Shown: positions 28,569 to 39,599, counted from the first letter of the stretch. The stretch is DNA of 64,000 nucleotides from Paraniabella ginsengisoli (GCF_022513635.1 NZ_JAKWBL010000004.1:1178001-1242000); one strand, 5' to 3'. Notes: generated by a model not told the origin, from the letters alone. Numbers and translations: made by a program.

Positions 28569-29847
28569 TCAACGTCATTTTCGATAATAAATTGTCTCAA
28601 TAAGTTTAAAGCCTGCAATGCGGTGCTTTGGATATTGCGTTGTCTGTCGTAGCCAAGATTTAGCTGCTTGGTGACGATCATTTCACTATTTCCCGCCGCA
28701 ATCCACACCGTTCCAACAGGTTTTTCATCATTATCTGACGGTGGCCCCATAATACCGGTCGTCGCCACTGCATAATCTGCATCAAATCGTTTAAGTGCGC
28801 CTGCAACCATTTGTTTGGCAGTCGATTCGCAAACAGCACCCTCCGTTTCTAGTGTTTCATGCTGCACATCAAGCAGATTTTCCTTTGCTTCGTGATTATA
28901 AGTAACCGCGCCGCCGTTAAAATGTGAAGAAGATTTGGGTAGGCTGGTAATTGTGCGCGATATAACCGCCGGTGCAACTTTCGGCCCGTAGCCATTTTTT
29001 TTTGTTGCTTTTGAAGCAACTGACCAATGATCATTTCTAAACTGTCATCGTTTTCAGCAATGGTAATCTGCTTCAGCAATATGCGCATTTCATTGTAAAA
29101 CGAATTGAGTTCGTCTTCCAGAATTGCTTTGTCTGCTCCCCGGCCCGTCAGTCGAAGTTTTACCATTCCGTAGCCGGGTAAATAAGCCAGTTTAATATGC
29201 GCAGGTAAGCGGCTTTCAATCGCTGCTAATTTTTCTGCTACCATCGATTCGCCCATACCAAAAGTAGAAAGCACTTTATGCACTACAGCCTCACCTCCGA
29301 AATGTTTCACTATTTTTGGCAACGCTTCTTCCATCAAAATCTTTTTCATTTCGTAAGGCACACCCGGCAGCGATATAAATACTGTTTTAGCTCCTGCTTC
29401 GTTCTCTTTTTCAAACCACATGCCTGATGCAGAGCCATGCGCATTATGAAGTACCGTGCAGTTTTCAGGAAGATCTGCTTGTTTTATGTTTTGTTCCGAA
29501 AGCGCCACTTTACGTTTATAAACATTTACGAACAGGTCATGTATGTGCGCCAATACAGATTCATTTCTTACAAGCTTTGTATTGAAATAATCACAAAGCA
29601 GCGGCTTAGTAATATCATCTGCTGTAGGTCCCAAACCGCCTGTAATAATAATCAGGCGCGAATACTTTCGTTCTTCGTCAAGCGCTTTCCAGATATCGTC
29701 ATACACATCGCCAACGGCTACGCGGCGTTTCACCCATATACCCGCTTTATTCAATTCCTGTCCGATAAAAGCGCTGTTGGTGTCGATCGTTTGTCCAATC
29801 AATAGTTCATCTCCAATAGTTATAATAGAGGCATTTATTTCTTGCAT
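28565..29847 (-). CDS. cinA: CinA-family protein: molybdopterin-binding domain plus NMN amidohydrolase domain (two frameshifts)
   Basis: Residues 1-170 form the MoCF/COG1058 domain (ITIGDELLIGQTIDTNS; TGGLGPTADDITK; SLPGVPYEMKK). Residues about 255-415 form the CinA C-terminal PncC domain (GGAVTYNHEAKE; ATTGIMGPPSDNDEKPVGTVW). Near 28985 an extra G breaks ATAESCTGGY, and within about 30 bp a second shift is needed before ITSLPKSSSHFNGG. Joined length is about 415 residues, the normal CinA size. Its likely role is NMN deamidation in NAD salvage and ADP-ribose pyrophosphatase activity, known for the family. Confidence 0.9.
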
Positions 29848-29926
29848 TTATAACAAATATTTTATGCAGCAAATATCTTTTAAATAAGCTTAAAGAAAAA
29901 GTAAATTGCGGAGATAAATCATACAG

Positions 29927-30808
29927 ATGAATTTAAAACTCTTTGCCACGTTTATTTTCTATTTCCTTTTAATACAATGTTCTTTTGCTCAGGGAGATTG
30001 GATTGCCTGCGGCGATGATAAAGTAATGATCATTGACAGCAAAACTGCTATAAATGGCAAAGCAAAAGTAGTCTGGACCTGGAAAGTTTCAGAAGCAACG
30101 GAAATTCCGGCAGGTTATCAAAAACTGATGATTCCGCTTGATGAATGTAAGCCGGTTGAAGGTGGTAAACAACTTTTAATAACTTCATCCGGAGGTGGTG
30201 CACTATTGCTTGACAAAGCCACAAAAAAGTATTATTTTATGCAAAGGTACCCATGGCGCATTCAGCAGATATGTTGCCTAATCATCGTGTCGTAGTTGCG
30301 CTATCAACACATAAGGCTGGTAATAGTATTGAGTTGTATGATGTGGCATCGCCGGAAAAGCTATTATTCAAAGATTCTTTATATTCCGGGCATGGTGTAG
30401 TATGGAATAAAAAACAGCAGCGATTGTTTGCGCTGGGTTTTGATGAATTAAGCTTACGAATTGAAAGATTGGAATACGGTATCTCCAAAACTCCATCTTG
30501 TGAAATCCTGGAAACTTCCCAACGAAGGTGGTCATGATTTGTCATCAATTGCCGAAAACGAAATGCTGGTAAGCACGCATCACAATGTATTTGTTTTTAA
30601 TATTAAGACAGGAGTTTTTCGTGTATTTGATATGTTGGCTGATAAAGAAAATATCAAATCTGCGAATTATAACAAAAAGACAAAAACACTGGTTTACACA
30701 CAGGCAGAAGAAAGTTGGTGGACTCATCATATCTATCAGAAAAATCCTGATAAGACAATTGAAATTCCTGATGTTAAATTGTATAAGGTTCGAGTTCTAT
30801 CTAAATAA
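29927..30808 (+). CDS. Secreted DUF6528-like beta-propeller protein (two frameshifts)
   Basis: A signal peptide (FATFIFYFLLIQCSFAQ) is followed by DWIACGDDKVMIIDSKT, then repeated beta-propeller-like segments (VVWTWKVSEA; LITSSGGGALLLDK; HNVFVFNIKTGVF). It resembles DUF6528 proteins of Bacteroidota. A T is missing near 30238 (joining YYF to AKVPMAHSADML) and an extra base lies near 30450 (joining to YELKDWNTVSPK). Joined length is about 293 residues. Function is unknown. It is followed closely by dacB. Confidence 0.65.
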
Positions 30809-30825
30809 AAATGTAAAGTTGAATG

Positions 30826-32204
30826 ATGATTAAAGTCAAACTACTATTGATATTCTTTTTTTCTGTTCTATCATTTCTCGTGCTCAGTCCAATGATGCAT
30901 TGGCGGCGACAATGAAATCTTTTAATAATGATGAACAACTCAAGTTTGCGAGCGCTGGCTTTTATGTGATAGATGCAGCAACGGGAAAAACTGTTTTCGA
31001 GCAAAACGCATTTACCGGACTGGCTCCTGCTTCTACCGAAAAAGTTGTAACAGCTGCTACTGCATTAGATGTTTTAGGAAAAGATTTTACTTACGAAACA
31101 AAATTCGGAATTGTAAATACCGGAAACGGCAAGAGCCTTTACATACAGGCTTCCGGCGATCCAACTTTAGGAAGTTGGCGTTGGGATGAAACAAAAGAAG
31201 AAGTTATACTGCAGGCTATAAAAAGCGCGATAAAAGCTAAAGGAATTACGAAGCTGGAATCTATTATTATTAACACCAAAGATTGGATCAAAGATGACGG
31301 GCTTCCTGCAAGATGGACTTGGGAGGACATCGGGCAATATTATGGAGCTGGCTCGCAAGGGTTGAATTGGAGAGAAAATCAATTTGATTTGATTGTAAAG
31401 TCAGGTTCAAGTATTGGAAGTGAAGTTACAATTTTAAGAACAAAACCTTATTTGTATGATTATAAAATTATATCAGAAGCCAAAGCTGCCGGCAAAGAAA
31501 CAGGAGATGAATCGGCCTTGTATTATCCTTCAAAAGGAAATAATTATAGTGTATTAAAAGGCACGATTCCGGCTGGTAAAAGCGAGTTTGTTATATCGGG
31601 ATCAATTTATGATCCGGCACGTCAGTTCGCCAAAACTATTATCAACGAGTTGAAAGGCGTTGCCGCAATAAAAGAAGATATCGTAATTACAGGAACCACA
31701 TACAATAATGCAGAATGGCTATACACGCATACATCGCCCACACTTTCAAAAATTGTATATTGGTTCTTGAGAAAAAGTGTGAACTTGTATGGAGAAGCGT
31801 TTCTTAGAACGGTTGCTTTTAAATTGAAAGGAGAAGCTACAACGGAAAAAGGAGTGGAAGCTTTGCAGGAATTCTGGAAAGAAAAAGGTGTGGATCCTGA
31901 AGAATTGCACTTATACGACGGCTCAGGTCTTTCGCCGCAAAACCGCATTACGCCTCATGCAGAAGTCAGCGTATTAAATTATGCCAAGTCGCAAACCTGG
32001 TTCCCCGATTTCTACGAAGCGTTGCCTTTGTATAACGATATGAAAATGAAAAGCGGCACTATTAATCGTGTAAAGGGTTTTACAGGATATCAAAAATCAA
32101 AAAGTGGCAAAGAATATATTTTTTCAATGCTGATTAATAATTATAATGGAAGCCAGTATTCCCTGATCAGGAAAATGTACAAAGTGTTAGATATTTTGAA
32201 ATAA
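30826..32204 (+). CDS. dacB: D-alanyl-D-alanine carboxypeptidase/endopeptidase, PBP4 (S13) family (one frameshift)
   Basis: A periplasmic peptidoglycan hydrolase. The three active-site motifs are STEK (SxxK), SPQN (SxN, in GSGLSPQNRITP) and KSGT (KTG box). The start at 30826 gives a signal peptide (KLLLIFFFSVLS) that must be joined through one lost base near 30860 to ISRAQSNDALAATMKSF. Joined length is about 459 residues, typical of S13 enzymes. It lies 17 bp after the preceding gene, probably in the same transcript. Confidence 0.9.
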
Positions 32205-32218
32205 TTTTCACGCTCATT

Positions 32219-32271
32219 GTCACCCTGAGCTTGTCGAAGAAGGGTCGGGCTTCGACAAGCTCAGCCTGACA
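32219..32271. repeat. TCACCCTGAGC-type palindrome, family C copy 1
   Basis: tgtcaccctgagcttgtcga at the left faces tcgacaagctcagcctgaca at the right. The same palindrome core recurs at 45037, 54206 and, in part, 60977. This hairpin type is widespread in environmental bacteria. Confidence 0.85.
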
Positions 32272-32329
32272 AAACATCATTTGATTGATATGGCACCAAA
32301 TACCATCCTACCATTAAAAAAATATACAA

Positions 32330-33314
32330 ATGAAATTTTCAGAAAAACGTTATGCCGATATGCAGTATCGCCGTTGTGGCGAATCGGGAGTATTGCTTCC
32401 GGCTATATCTTTAGGCTTGTGGCACAACTTTGGAGATGTTGATGACTCCAAAGTATATCGTAAAACATTGCATACAGCTTTTGACAATGGGATTACCCAT
32501 TTTGATCTTGCCAATAATTATGGCCCGCCTCCGGGAAGTGCAGAAACTAATTTTGGAAAAATATTGCATAGTGATTTTAAGGATCATCGCGACGAGCTGA
32601 TCATTTCTACAAAGGCTGGTTACACCATGTGGAACGGCCTTACGGCGATTGGGGCAGTAAAAAATATTTGGTTAGCAGTCTGGATCAAAGTCTAAAAAGA
32701 ATGAAGCTGGACTATGTTGATATTTTTTATCATCATCGGCCCGATCCTGATACGCCGTTGGAAGAAACGATGACTGCTCTTGATCTGATTGTGAGACAAG
32801 GAAAAGCTTTGTACGTGGGCATTTCAAACTACAAAGCGGATGAAGCAAAAAAAGCGATACGTTTATTAAAAAAATGGGAACACCTTGTTTGATTCATCAA
32901 CCTAAATATTCTATGTATGAGCGTTGGGTAGAAGACGGATTGCTGGATGTGTTGGAAAGAGAAGGGGTGGGATGTATTCCTTTTTCGCCATTAGCACAAG
33001 GCCTTCTTACCAATAAATACTTGAAAGGTATTCCACGAAACTCACGTGCGGCCAAAGCGCACGGCTTTCTACAAAAAGATGCTATTACGCCAGAGCGATT
33101 GGGCCAATTAAAAAAATTGAACGAAATTGCTGGTGACAGAGATCAAAGCCTGGCTCAAATGGCGTTGGCCTGGTTGCTAAAAGACAAACGTGTTACATCC
33201 GTACTGGTTGGAGCTAGTAGTGCAGCGCAATTAACCGATTCTTTAAAATGTCTTCAAAATTTGTCTTTTGACAAAGTAGAGCTAAATGGAATTGAGAATA
33301 TTTTGAAATCATAA
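32330..33314 (+). CDS. Aldo/keto reductase, YghZ/GAP-reductase type (two frameshifts)
   Basis: An NADPH-dependent aldehyde reductase TIM barrel resembling L-glyceraldehyde-3-phosphate reductase. The catalytic tetrad blocks are HFDLANNYG (Asp, Tyr), STKAGY (Lys) and FYHHRPDP (His). The AKR cofactor region near the end reads ALAWLLKDKRVTSVLVGAS. One base is missing near 32640 (before GPYGDWGSKKYL-like sequence) and one near 32880 (joining LLKKW to GTPCLIHQPKYSMYE). Joined length is about 329 residues. ATG 32330 gives the usual MQYRRCGESG start region. Confidence 0.88.
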
Positions 33315-33400
33315 GCCCCCTGAATCCCCGGAGGGGGACTTTTAAGATGTTGAATTTTTATAGTTCAAAACTAAAATAAAAGCAGATTAAAACTTGCATT

Positions 33401-34129
33401 ATGAATAATATAAAAAATTTTCCTCTTTTGCTATTGCTGTGTTCCATTGTTTTTTAGCTATGCGAAATAATGGATCAGAAAACCTAGAAGAAACGCTGGA
33501 AGGCGCGTGGAGCCTTAGTTACAACGGAGAAGATTTTTCGATGTTACTGAAAGATGGTTACTGTATGTTTACACAGTATAGCCTGGCTGAAAAAAATTTG
33601 GTTTAACATCCGGCGGGCCATTTACCGTCGAAAATGGTAAGATAAAAATCAAGGTACAGTTCCATAGTGCTGATAAAGCTGATGTAGGTAGAGAGCATGA
33701 ATATGCTTTTAAACTTTCGGGCGATGATTTAACCACAACCGTTGAAGGTTTTGAAATGAAATGGAAACGTGTGGATGCAGGCGATAAAAACCTTGCCGGA
33801 AACTGGCGCATTACCCAGCGTAAACAGGAAGACAAAATGGTGGACATTCCACTTCGAGCCAGAAGGACTTTAAAGCTGCTTACCGCTACACGTTTTCAAT
33901 GGGCGGCTATTAATATTGAAACCGGCGAATTTTCAGGAACCGGCGGCGGTACTTATGCTTTTAAAGATGGTAAGTACACAGAACATATTGAATTTTTTCA
34001 AGAGATAGCTCTCGCGTTGGAATGGCATTGACCTTTGATGGTAAATTAGAAAATGGCAATTGGATTCATTCTGGAAAAAGTTCCAAAGGAGATCCGATTT
34101 ATGAAGTGTGGGGAAGGTTTGGTAAATGA
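33401..34129 (+). CDS. Secreted lipocalin-like protein with two repeats (three frameshifts)
   Basis: A hydrophobic leader (FPLLLLLCSIVFLA) precedes two similar beta-rich units: LEGAWSLSYNG to FEMKWKRVD, and LAGNWRITQRK to YEVWGRFGK, each opening with G(A/N)W. The layout resembles DUF4488/lipocalin-like proteins of Bacteroidota. The frame needs one restored base near 33450, one near 33592 (A run) and one near 34005 (T run); the rejoined frame then ends at TGA 34127. Joined length is about 243 residues. Function unknown. It lies tail to tail with the DUF1080 gene. Confidence 0.6.
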
Positions 34130-34146
34130 TGAATTATAAATAAAAA

Positions 34147-34194
34147 AATGTAGAATATAAAATTCAGAAGACTCCACATTTTATATTCTACATT
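34147..34194. repeat. Perfect 17-bp-arm palindrome between convergent genes
   Basis: aatgtagaatataaaat is exactly inverted as attttatattctacatt with a 14-nt loop. A related arm (ttaatattctacattcaata) occurs at about 13039-13058. It may act as a bidirectional terminator. Confidence 0.7.
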
Positions 34195-34203
34195 CAATAT
34201 TTC

Positions 34204-35552
34204 CTACTTCAACTCCTGAATCTTCAAACTTCTGAAGAAAACACGGTTACCATGATCCTGTAATAAAATATGGCCTTTTGGTGCCATACCAAAGTCTGGC
34301 CATTTAGCATACTTACTTTTTTAACCAGATCAAGATATTCGGGAGAGCCACGTTTATACTCAGTAACTTTCCAGCCATTCAGCCAGTGTTCTACATGATT
34401 ATCTGGAAATACTTTTACAATGCCTCTGTTCCACTCACCGATTTTAACACGTGCGCGCGAGTTGCGATCTGATGTTATCAAATCGTATAACGAAGCCAGC
34501 GTTCGGTTGCCGTCCCGGCCCATTTTGGCATCAGGATGTTTTTCGTCGTCCAGTATTTGATATTCCAAGCCAATAGCAGAGCCTTCATTTCCTTCACTTT
34601 CAGTAACAAAATATTTTACGCCGCTATTCGCACCTTCGGTTAATTTAAATTCAAACTGAAGCACGAAAGCGCTGTATTCTTTTTGTGTTATAATATCTCC
34701 GCCGTTGGTAGATTCTGCGCCATCAGAAGGCAATACTTCAAGCTCTCCATTTTTAACCTGCCATCCTTTTTCAGGAAATGCTTTTTTATAAGCACCACGC
34801 CAGCCCTTGGTGGTTTTACCATCAAACAAAAGTGATACTCCCTGCTTTTTTTTCTGCTTCGGATAAACTATTGGGAATAGTATTGATCACGAAAACACCC
34901 TGTAATGGTGCGGGTTTTAGCTTATTTGTTTTTATTCTGATATTTCTCCACATTATTTGTTTACCGGCATCTTCTTTTTTGCCAATGGCATGCACCTGCA
35001 AAGCAATAAAGCCTTTTGCGGTGGTGGCGTCTATTAAATGAGCAGCGGGAATACCGTTTACCCAAGTTCTTAAGGAAGTGCCAATACATTCAATCCGTGC
35101 TTTATTCCATGCAGACTGACGAAAGGCTGTTTGTCCTTTGGGATTTAAGTTTAGCGCATAAAGCCAGCCATTTCTTGCTTCATCGTAAATACCGCCGGTC
35201 CACGCTCTTGATGAAGGATCAAGCTCAAACTGGTACCCGTGAACGCGGCCTTTCATGTAATCGGGCCGGCTCAAACTTCTAAACTGTACGCCTGAATTCA
35301 GCGTACTATCAATTTTAAATTCAAATTCTAAAACAAAGTCACCGTATTCTTTTTCAGTGGCTAAAAAAGAATTAGGTTCGCCCATAACAGAAGTACCGAC
35401 AATAACGCCATTCTCAACATGATATTTGGCTTTACCATTCAGTTGCTTCCAACTGAGAGGTCTTTACCATTAAACAGTTTTTGCCATTGCGCATCAGCGG
35501 TTGAGCAGGTTAAAACAATAGCGGCGAATAATAAAAGTCTTTTCAATTTCAT
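34204..35552 (-). CDS. Tandem DUF1080 (3-keto-disaccharide hydrolase-like) secreted protein (three frameshifts)
   Basis: A signal peptide ([19 protein letters not shown]) is followed by two DUF1080 jelly-roll domains. The first runs from [11 protein letters not shown] with [12 protein letters not shown] and GVQFRSLS; the second from [13 protein letters not shown] with [18 protein letters not shown] and [13 protein letters not shown] lost base near 35455, an extra A in the eight-A run near 34850 and a lost A near 34322 break the frame; the repaired end is [16 protein letters not shown] to IQELK at TAG 34204-34206. Some DUF1080 members act on 3-keto-glycosides made by Gfo/Idh partners, and such a gene lies divergently next door. 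Confidence 0.85.
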
Positions 35553-35683
35553 CCTTGGTCTTTTTAGTTTGTCCGCCGCGGCGGACGATTTTTTTTTAGG
35601 ATAGAACCTTTGATCTTTAAAATAATCATTCCCGGTATTTTAATGATTATTTTAAAATGTCGGTTTCATTTTATGTGTTTCAG

Positions 35684-35691
35684 TATATTTG
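35684..35691 (+). promoter_or_regulatory. -7 box for the Gfo/Idh/MocA gene
   Basis: tatatttg matches TAnnTTTG exactly. It would give a leader of about 140 nt before the start codon at 35836 and rules out starts further upstream. Confidence 0.5.
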
Positions 35692-35835
35692 TTTTGTTTC
35701 AAGCAACCATCTGTAGATCAGTCCCGCAGTGAACAGCCAACGTTTGGCTATTTAATACATCTCTATGTTGTTCGAATAAGACTCAAATATATTAAACCCT
35801 TTTTAAAGATTGTAAATATAAAATTGAAAGTCCAC

Positions 35836-37137
35836 ATGAATAATCGTCGTGATTTTTTGAAAAGTTCAGCCATTATCGGAGCAGGCGCACTCTTTCCTTT
35901 AGAAATGCTTGCATCCATAAAAAGCAAAGTTTCACCCAATGATAAAATTGGCGTTGGTGTAATAGGATGTAAGGGGATGGGATGGAGTGATTTGACCGCG
36001 TTGTTAAAAGTGCCAGAAGTGACATGTGTTGCGATATGTGATATTGATGAAGATATTTTGAACCAAAGAAAAGCTGATCTTGATAAATTAAATATTAAGC
36101 CAAAGTTATACGGAGATTATCGCAAACTTCTTGCTGATAAAGATGTAGATGTAGTAGTTGTAGGAACGCCTGACCATTGGCATTGTCTACAGATGATTGA
36201 TGCTTGTGCTGCAGGCAAAGATGTATATTGTGAAAAGCCAATATCCAATTCAATTTACGAAGCGCAATTAATGAACAAGGCAGTTCAACGTTATGACCGT
36301 GTAGTTCAGGTAGGACAGTGGCAACGCAGCCAACAGCATTTCAGAGATGCAATTGCATTTGTGCATTCAGGGAAATTAGGTAAAGTGTCTTCAACTAAAG
36401 CATGGATGTATCGTGGCGGAACAACGCCTTTGACAGTTGTGCCAAACTCACCTGTTCCTGCTGGTGTAAATTATGACATGTGGCTCGGTCCTTCGCAAAA
36501 ACGCGCCTTCAATAAAAACCGTTTTCATTATGAGTTTAGATGGTTTTGGGATTATGCAGGTGGCCTGATGACAGATTGGGGTGTGCATCTTATTGATATG
36601 GTGTTGATGGGAATGAAAGCCGGTACGCCTAAATCTGTAATGGCTACAGGTGGTAAATATGTTTTCCCTGATGATGCACGCGAAACGCCCGATATCCAGA
36701 CTGCATTATACGATTTTGGCGATTTCCAAATGAGTTGGGAACATAACATGGCTACAGGCGTAGGTTTATATGGCATGCAGCATGGTATTGCATTTATAGG
36801 TGAAAATGGAACATTGCTGCTTAATCGCCAGGGTTGGGAAGTAAAAGGTGAAAAAGATAAAATGGAATCTATAGCATGGGCTAAATCTGTTGACCGTGGA
36901 TTAGACCTGCATGCCGTTAACTTTATTGATGTTGTAAAATCTCGTAAAAAGGAAGATCTTCATTGTCCGATTGATGCTGGTGCTAAAGTTGCTATTACCA
37001 GCCACTTTGGTAATATCGCATTACGTGCCGGCGAAAAAATATATTGGGATGAAGCCAAGAATAAATTTAATGTTGACAAGGCAACAAAATTAGTGAAGCC
37101 TATTTACCAAAATGGTTGGAAGTTGCCGGTGGTTTAA
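35836..37137 (+). CDS. Tat-exported Gfo/Idh/MocA-family oxidoreductase
   Basis: An NAD(P)-dependent sugar oxidoreductase. The start at 35836 places a twin-arginine signal at the N-terminus (NNRRDFLKSS, then a hydrophobic stretch). It is followed by the Rossmann region IGVGVIGCKGMGWSD, VVVVGTPDHWH, the CEKPISNS catalytic Lys motif and WFWDYAGGLMTDWGVHLIDM. It has 433 residues and an intact frame. Periplasmic location and the adjoining DUF1080 gene suggest 3-keto-sugar chemistry on glycosides, which is inference from known gene pairs. Confidence 0.88.
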   Translation: MNNRRDFLKSSAIIGAGALFPLEMLASIKSKVSPNDKIGVGVIGCKGMGWSDLTALLKVPEVTCVAICDIDEDILNQRKADLDKLNIKPKLYGDYRKLLADKDVDVVVVGTPDHWHCLQMIDACAAGKDVYCEKPISNSIYEAQLMNKAVQRYDRVVQVGQWQRSQQHFRDAIAFVHSGKLGKVSSTKAWMYRGGTTPLTVVPNSPVPAGVNYDMWLGPSQKRAFNKNRFHYEFRWFWDYAGGLMTDWGVHLIDMVLMGMKAGTPKSVMATGGKYVFPDDARETPDIQTALYDFGDFQMSWEHNMATGVGLYGMQHGIAFIGENGTLLLNRQGWEVKGEKDKMESIAWAKSVDRGLDLHAVNFIDVVKSRKKEDLHCPIDAGAKVAITSHFGNIALRAGEKIYWDEAKNKFNVDKATKLVKPIYQNGWKLPVV

Positions 37138-37236
37138 GGTTTGTTACAGGTTACAGGTTTGTACATCCCGAAGGGATGAAATTGAATAGCCGGATGCGAA
37201 GCTTCCGAAAGGCATAAAATAAGTAGGATCAGTTTT

Positions 37237-37289
37237 ATTGTACAGTTGAAGCGAGCGTGGCAACGAAGATGATATATATTTACTGACGA
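37237..37289 (-). repeat. Dispersed repeat, family A copy 4
   Basis: The minus strand reads atatatatcatcttcgttgc followed by cacgctcgcttcaactg. It is in the gap before the small lipoprotein gene. Confidence 0.7.
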
Positions 37290-37307
37290 TATAATAAAAA
37301 ATAAGGG

Positions 37308-37723
37308 ATGAAATATTTATTAACTTTTGTTAGTGGATTGATCTTTTTATCATGTGGCACAGGATCTAAATCTGTTGTAGCGCAGCGTAATTCTATTTCG
37401 CTTAAGATAAACGAAAAGGCAACGTATGAGAATGTGGTTATTACTTTAAAGAAGTAGCAGAAAGCCGTTGCCCGATGAATGCACGTTGCATCAGAGCGGG
37501 AGATGCCGTTGCTGTTTTGAATGTTGTTAGCGGTGAGAAAAGCGAGCGAAACGTACAGCTATGTACCGGTGCAGATTGTAATGGCAGGGGTCTTAGTGAT
37601 GCATACCCGCTTAATGTTGGCAATGAGAAATATTTATTTAAGCTGGATAGTATAACGCCCGACCCAACCAGAACGTTGGAGAAGGCTGAAACCAAAGTGT
37701 ACTTTAGCGTCACTCAACAATAA
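37308..37723 (+). CDS. Small lipoprotein with SRCP..C motif (one frameshift)
   Basis: A lipoprotein signal (FVSGLIFLSCG, Cys about 16) is followed by a beta-rich domain with EVAESRCPMNARCIRAGDAV and a second Cys pair LCTGADCNG. The Cys spacing suggests two disulfides in the periplasm. A T is missing near 37443: reading through it joins VVIT to FKEVAESRC. Joined length is about 139 residues. I know related sequences only as uncharacterised proteins. It overlaps closely with the DCC-family gene, starting 2 bp later. Confidence 0.7.
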
Positions 37724-37725
37724 GT

Positions 37726-38126
37726 ATGAATGGCGTAAAGCATATCATTCTTTTTGACGGTGTATGCAATTTATGTAACGGTGCAGTTCAATATGTAATA
37801 AAGCGTGATAAGGAAGGTATATTCAAATTTGCTTCTTTGCAATCTGAAGCCGGAAAAAATTTTCTTTCAAAATCAGGGTTGCCTGAAGATCATCTGAAAT
37901 CGTTTGTGTATATCAATGATGATAAAGTTTATACCAAGTCTGACGCGGCTTTAAAAGTTGCTGGTAAATTATCGTTCCCTACAAAACTGTTATCGGTTTT
38001 TATGATTGTTCCGAGGTTTATCAGAAATTTTTTTATGACCTGATTGCGCGTAACCGTTATAAAATGTTCGGTAAAAAAGATGAATGCATGTTGCCAACGA
38101 CAGAGTTGAAAGAACGGTTTTTATAG
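37726..38126 (+). CDS. DCC-family (DUF393) thiol-disulfide oxidoreductase-like protein (one frameshift)
   Basis: Contains the family's DGVCNLCNGAV start motif (DxxCxxC), FASLQSEAGK and VYTKSDAAL, as in YuxK. The frame breaks in the seven-T run near 38030; with one more T it continues YDLIARNRYKMFGKKDECML to the stop at 38124-38126, the normal DCC ending. Joined length is about 134 residues. Its role is probably in thiol/disulfide exchange; the substrate is unknown. Confidence 0.85.
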
Positions 38127-38190
38127 AAGGGTTCAAGTTACAAGTTACAAGTTTCAGGTGCCTGTAACCAGTAACTTGTAACAGCAACAC

Positions 38191-38568
38191 TCACTTCATA
38201 CTCGTTAGCCACCATACATTTCCAAAAGGATCTTCAATACCACCGCTGCGGCCATAATCCTGATCTGCCAATTCGTTTATTATTTTAGCCCCATTTTCTA
38301 AAGCGACAGCAGCGGTTTTATCTGCATCTTCAACATATATGAAGAGATTGCCGTTGGCCACGCCATAAAATTCGTTCATGTCAGCAAACATAATATTGCA
38401 ACCATTGATCTGCACTTCGGCGTGCATAATTATTTTATTATCGTTGTCGCGGTAGCTTTTAAATATTTCTGTAGCGCCAAATACAACCTTTGTAAATTCT
38501 ATGAATGCATCGGCGTTTTTTAAAATCAGATAAGGCATAAGTGGCTGGTGGCCTTTGGGTATTTTCAT
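38191..38568 (-). CDS. VOC-superfamily protein (PhnB/glyoxalase-like)
   Basis: A 125-residue single-domain VOC protein: GHQPLMPYLILKNADAFIEF near the start, then HAEVQINGCNIMFAD, and the C-terminal GGIEDPFGNVWWLTS typical of PhnB-like glyoxalase/bleomycin-resistance folds. Metal-dependent enzyme or binding protein; the substrate cannot be told. The frame is intact. Confidence 0.85.
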   Translation of the reverse strand: MKIPKGHQPLMPYLILKNADAFIEFTKVVFGATEIFKSYRDNDNKIIMHAEVQINGCNIMFADMNEFYGVANGNLFIYVEDADKTAAVALENGAKIINELADQDYGRSGGIEDPFGNVWWLTSMK

Positions 38569-38603
38569 GTATGTATATTTTTTAGGATTGATAAAGGTAA
38601 CCC

Positions 38604-39599
38604 TTATCGGTACAAATACCTGATCAACAAAAAATCTATATTTAACAAGTAGGGAAGTAAAATAAATAGTGCCCAGATGAATAACACTAACAGCTTTTGC
38701 ACAACAGAAATGTCCATTAACAAATTGCGTTGTAATACACTATCCACTTCTGTGGCAATGCGGGTTTCTTTGTCATCATAAACAAATGGAGGACCGGCGG
38801 CTACTTGTTGAAAAGCGGGAGTATGCTTTATTACAATTGATCTTAATTTCCAGTATTCCTCATCTGTTAGATCTTCAAAGTTCTTATCAACATCAATTCC
38901 TGATTGATCAATTTGTTTTTCCAGTTTAGTAGAACTTCGTGCGCTGAAAAATCTATATACCAATAATGCCGGGAAAGCAAGAAGTATGTAAAACTTAATA
39001 TTAATGGCAAAACATGCAATCACTGCAATAGACAGGAATATAAAAATATTACTTAAGCGTCCTTCTTCATTTAAAAATACACGATTCAATAACTGGCCTC
39101 CATCAAGCGGATAAAGAGGCAGTAGATTCAAAAGATTGGCCCATATTAATAATTGGGCTACCAGTTGTAATGGAACACCTCCAATGTAATTACTTTGATT
39201 GCCGTTGTTCAAAAAATGAATAATGATACCGAGCATTATTCCGGGCAATGGACCAGCCAGCAGTATTACGGCACTTTGTTTTTGACTTACTTCCTTTTTA
39301 CTGCCTTTCACAAAAGCACCAATGAAAGGCAAAAAGAGTACGCTAACATCAGCATAATTATAATACTTCATAGCCAGGAAATGGCCAGCCTCGTGCAAAA
39401 TGATGATTCCAAATATTACTAAAAGCAAGTCCCATCTTTTTAATAAAAGATATCCAAGTCCAAGATACAATACGACGCTATATAAACCTTTTAATAGCAA
39501 CTGCCTGCTATCAGCTGGTTCCAGATGATGCTTGGGAGGATATGCTGAAATAATGGAAGGCTCTTGAAAACTTCTGTCAGGTTCTGTTATCCTCATCAA
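38604..39599 (-). CDS. M50 family membrane metalloprotease (site-2 protease-like)
   Basis: A 331-residue intramembrane zinc protease with several helices. The zinc motif HEAGH is near residue 70 (IILHEAGHFLAMKYY) and the third ligand block LYPLDGGQLLNR near 165. A final hydrophobic helix lies at the C-terminus. Its start overlaps the 3' end of the thioesterase gene by 23 bp, so the two are translationally coupled. The target protein is unknown. Confidence 0.87.
   Translation of the reverse strand: MMRITEPDRSFQEPSIISAYPPKHHLEPADSRQLLLKGLYSVVLYLGLGYLLLKRWDLLLVIFGIIILHEAGHFLAMKYYNYADVSVLFLPFIGAFVKGSKKEVSQKQSAVILLAGPLPGIMLGIIIHFLNNGNQSNYIGGVPLQLVAQLLIWANLLNLLPLYPLDGGQLLNRVFLNEEGRLSNIFIFLSIAVIACFAINIKFYILLAFPALLVYRFFSARSSTKLEKQIDQSGIDVDKNFEDLTDEEYWKLRSIVIKHTPAFQQVAAGPPFVYDDKETRIATEVDSVLQRNLLMDISVVQKLLVLFIWALFILLPYLLNIDFLLIRYLYR

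Noticed and set aside
28256..28603. A 115-codon plus-strand frame between the E2 and cinA genes
   Set aside because: It consists of family A and family F repeats read as codons and has no family resemblance.
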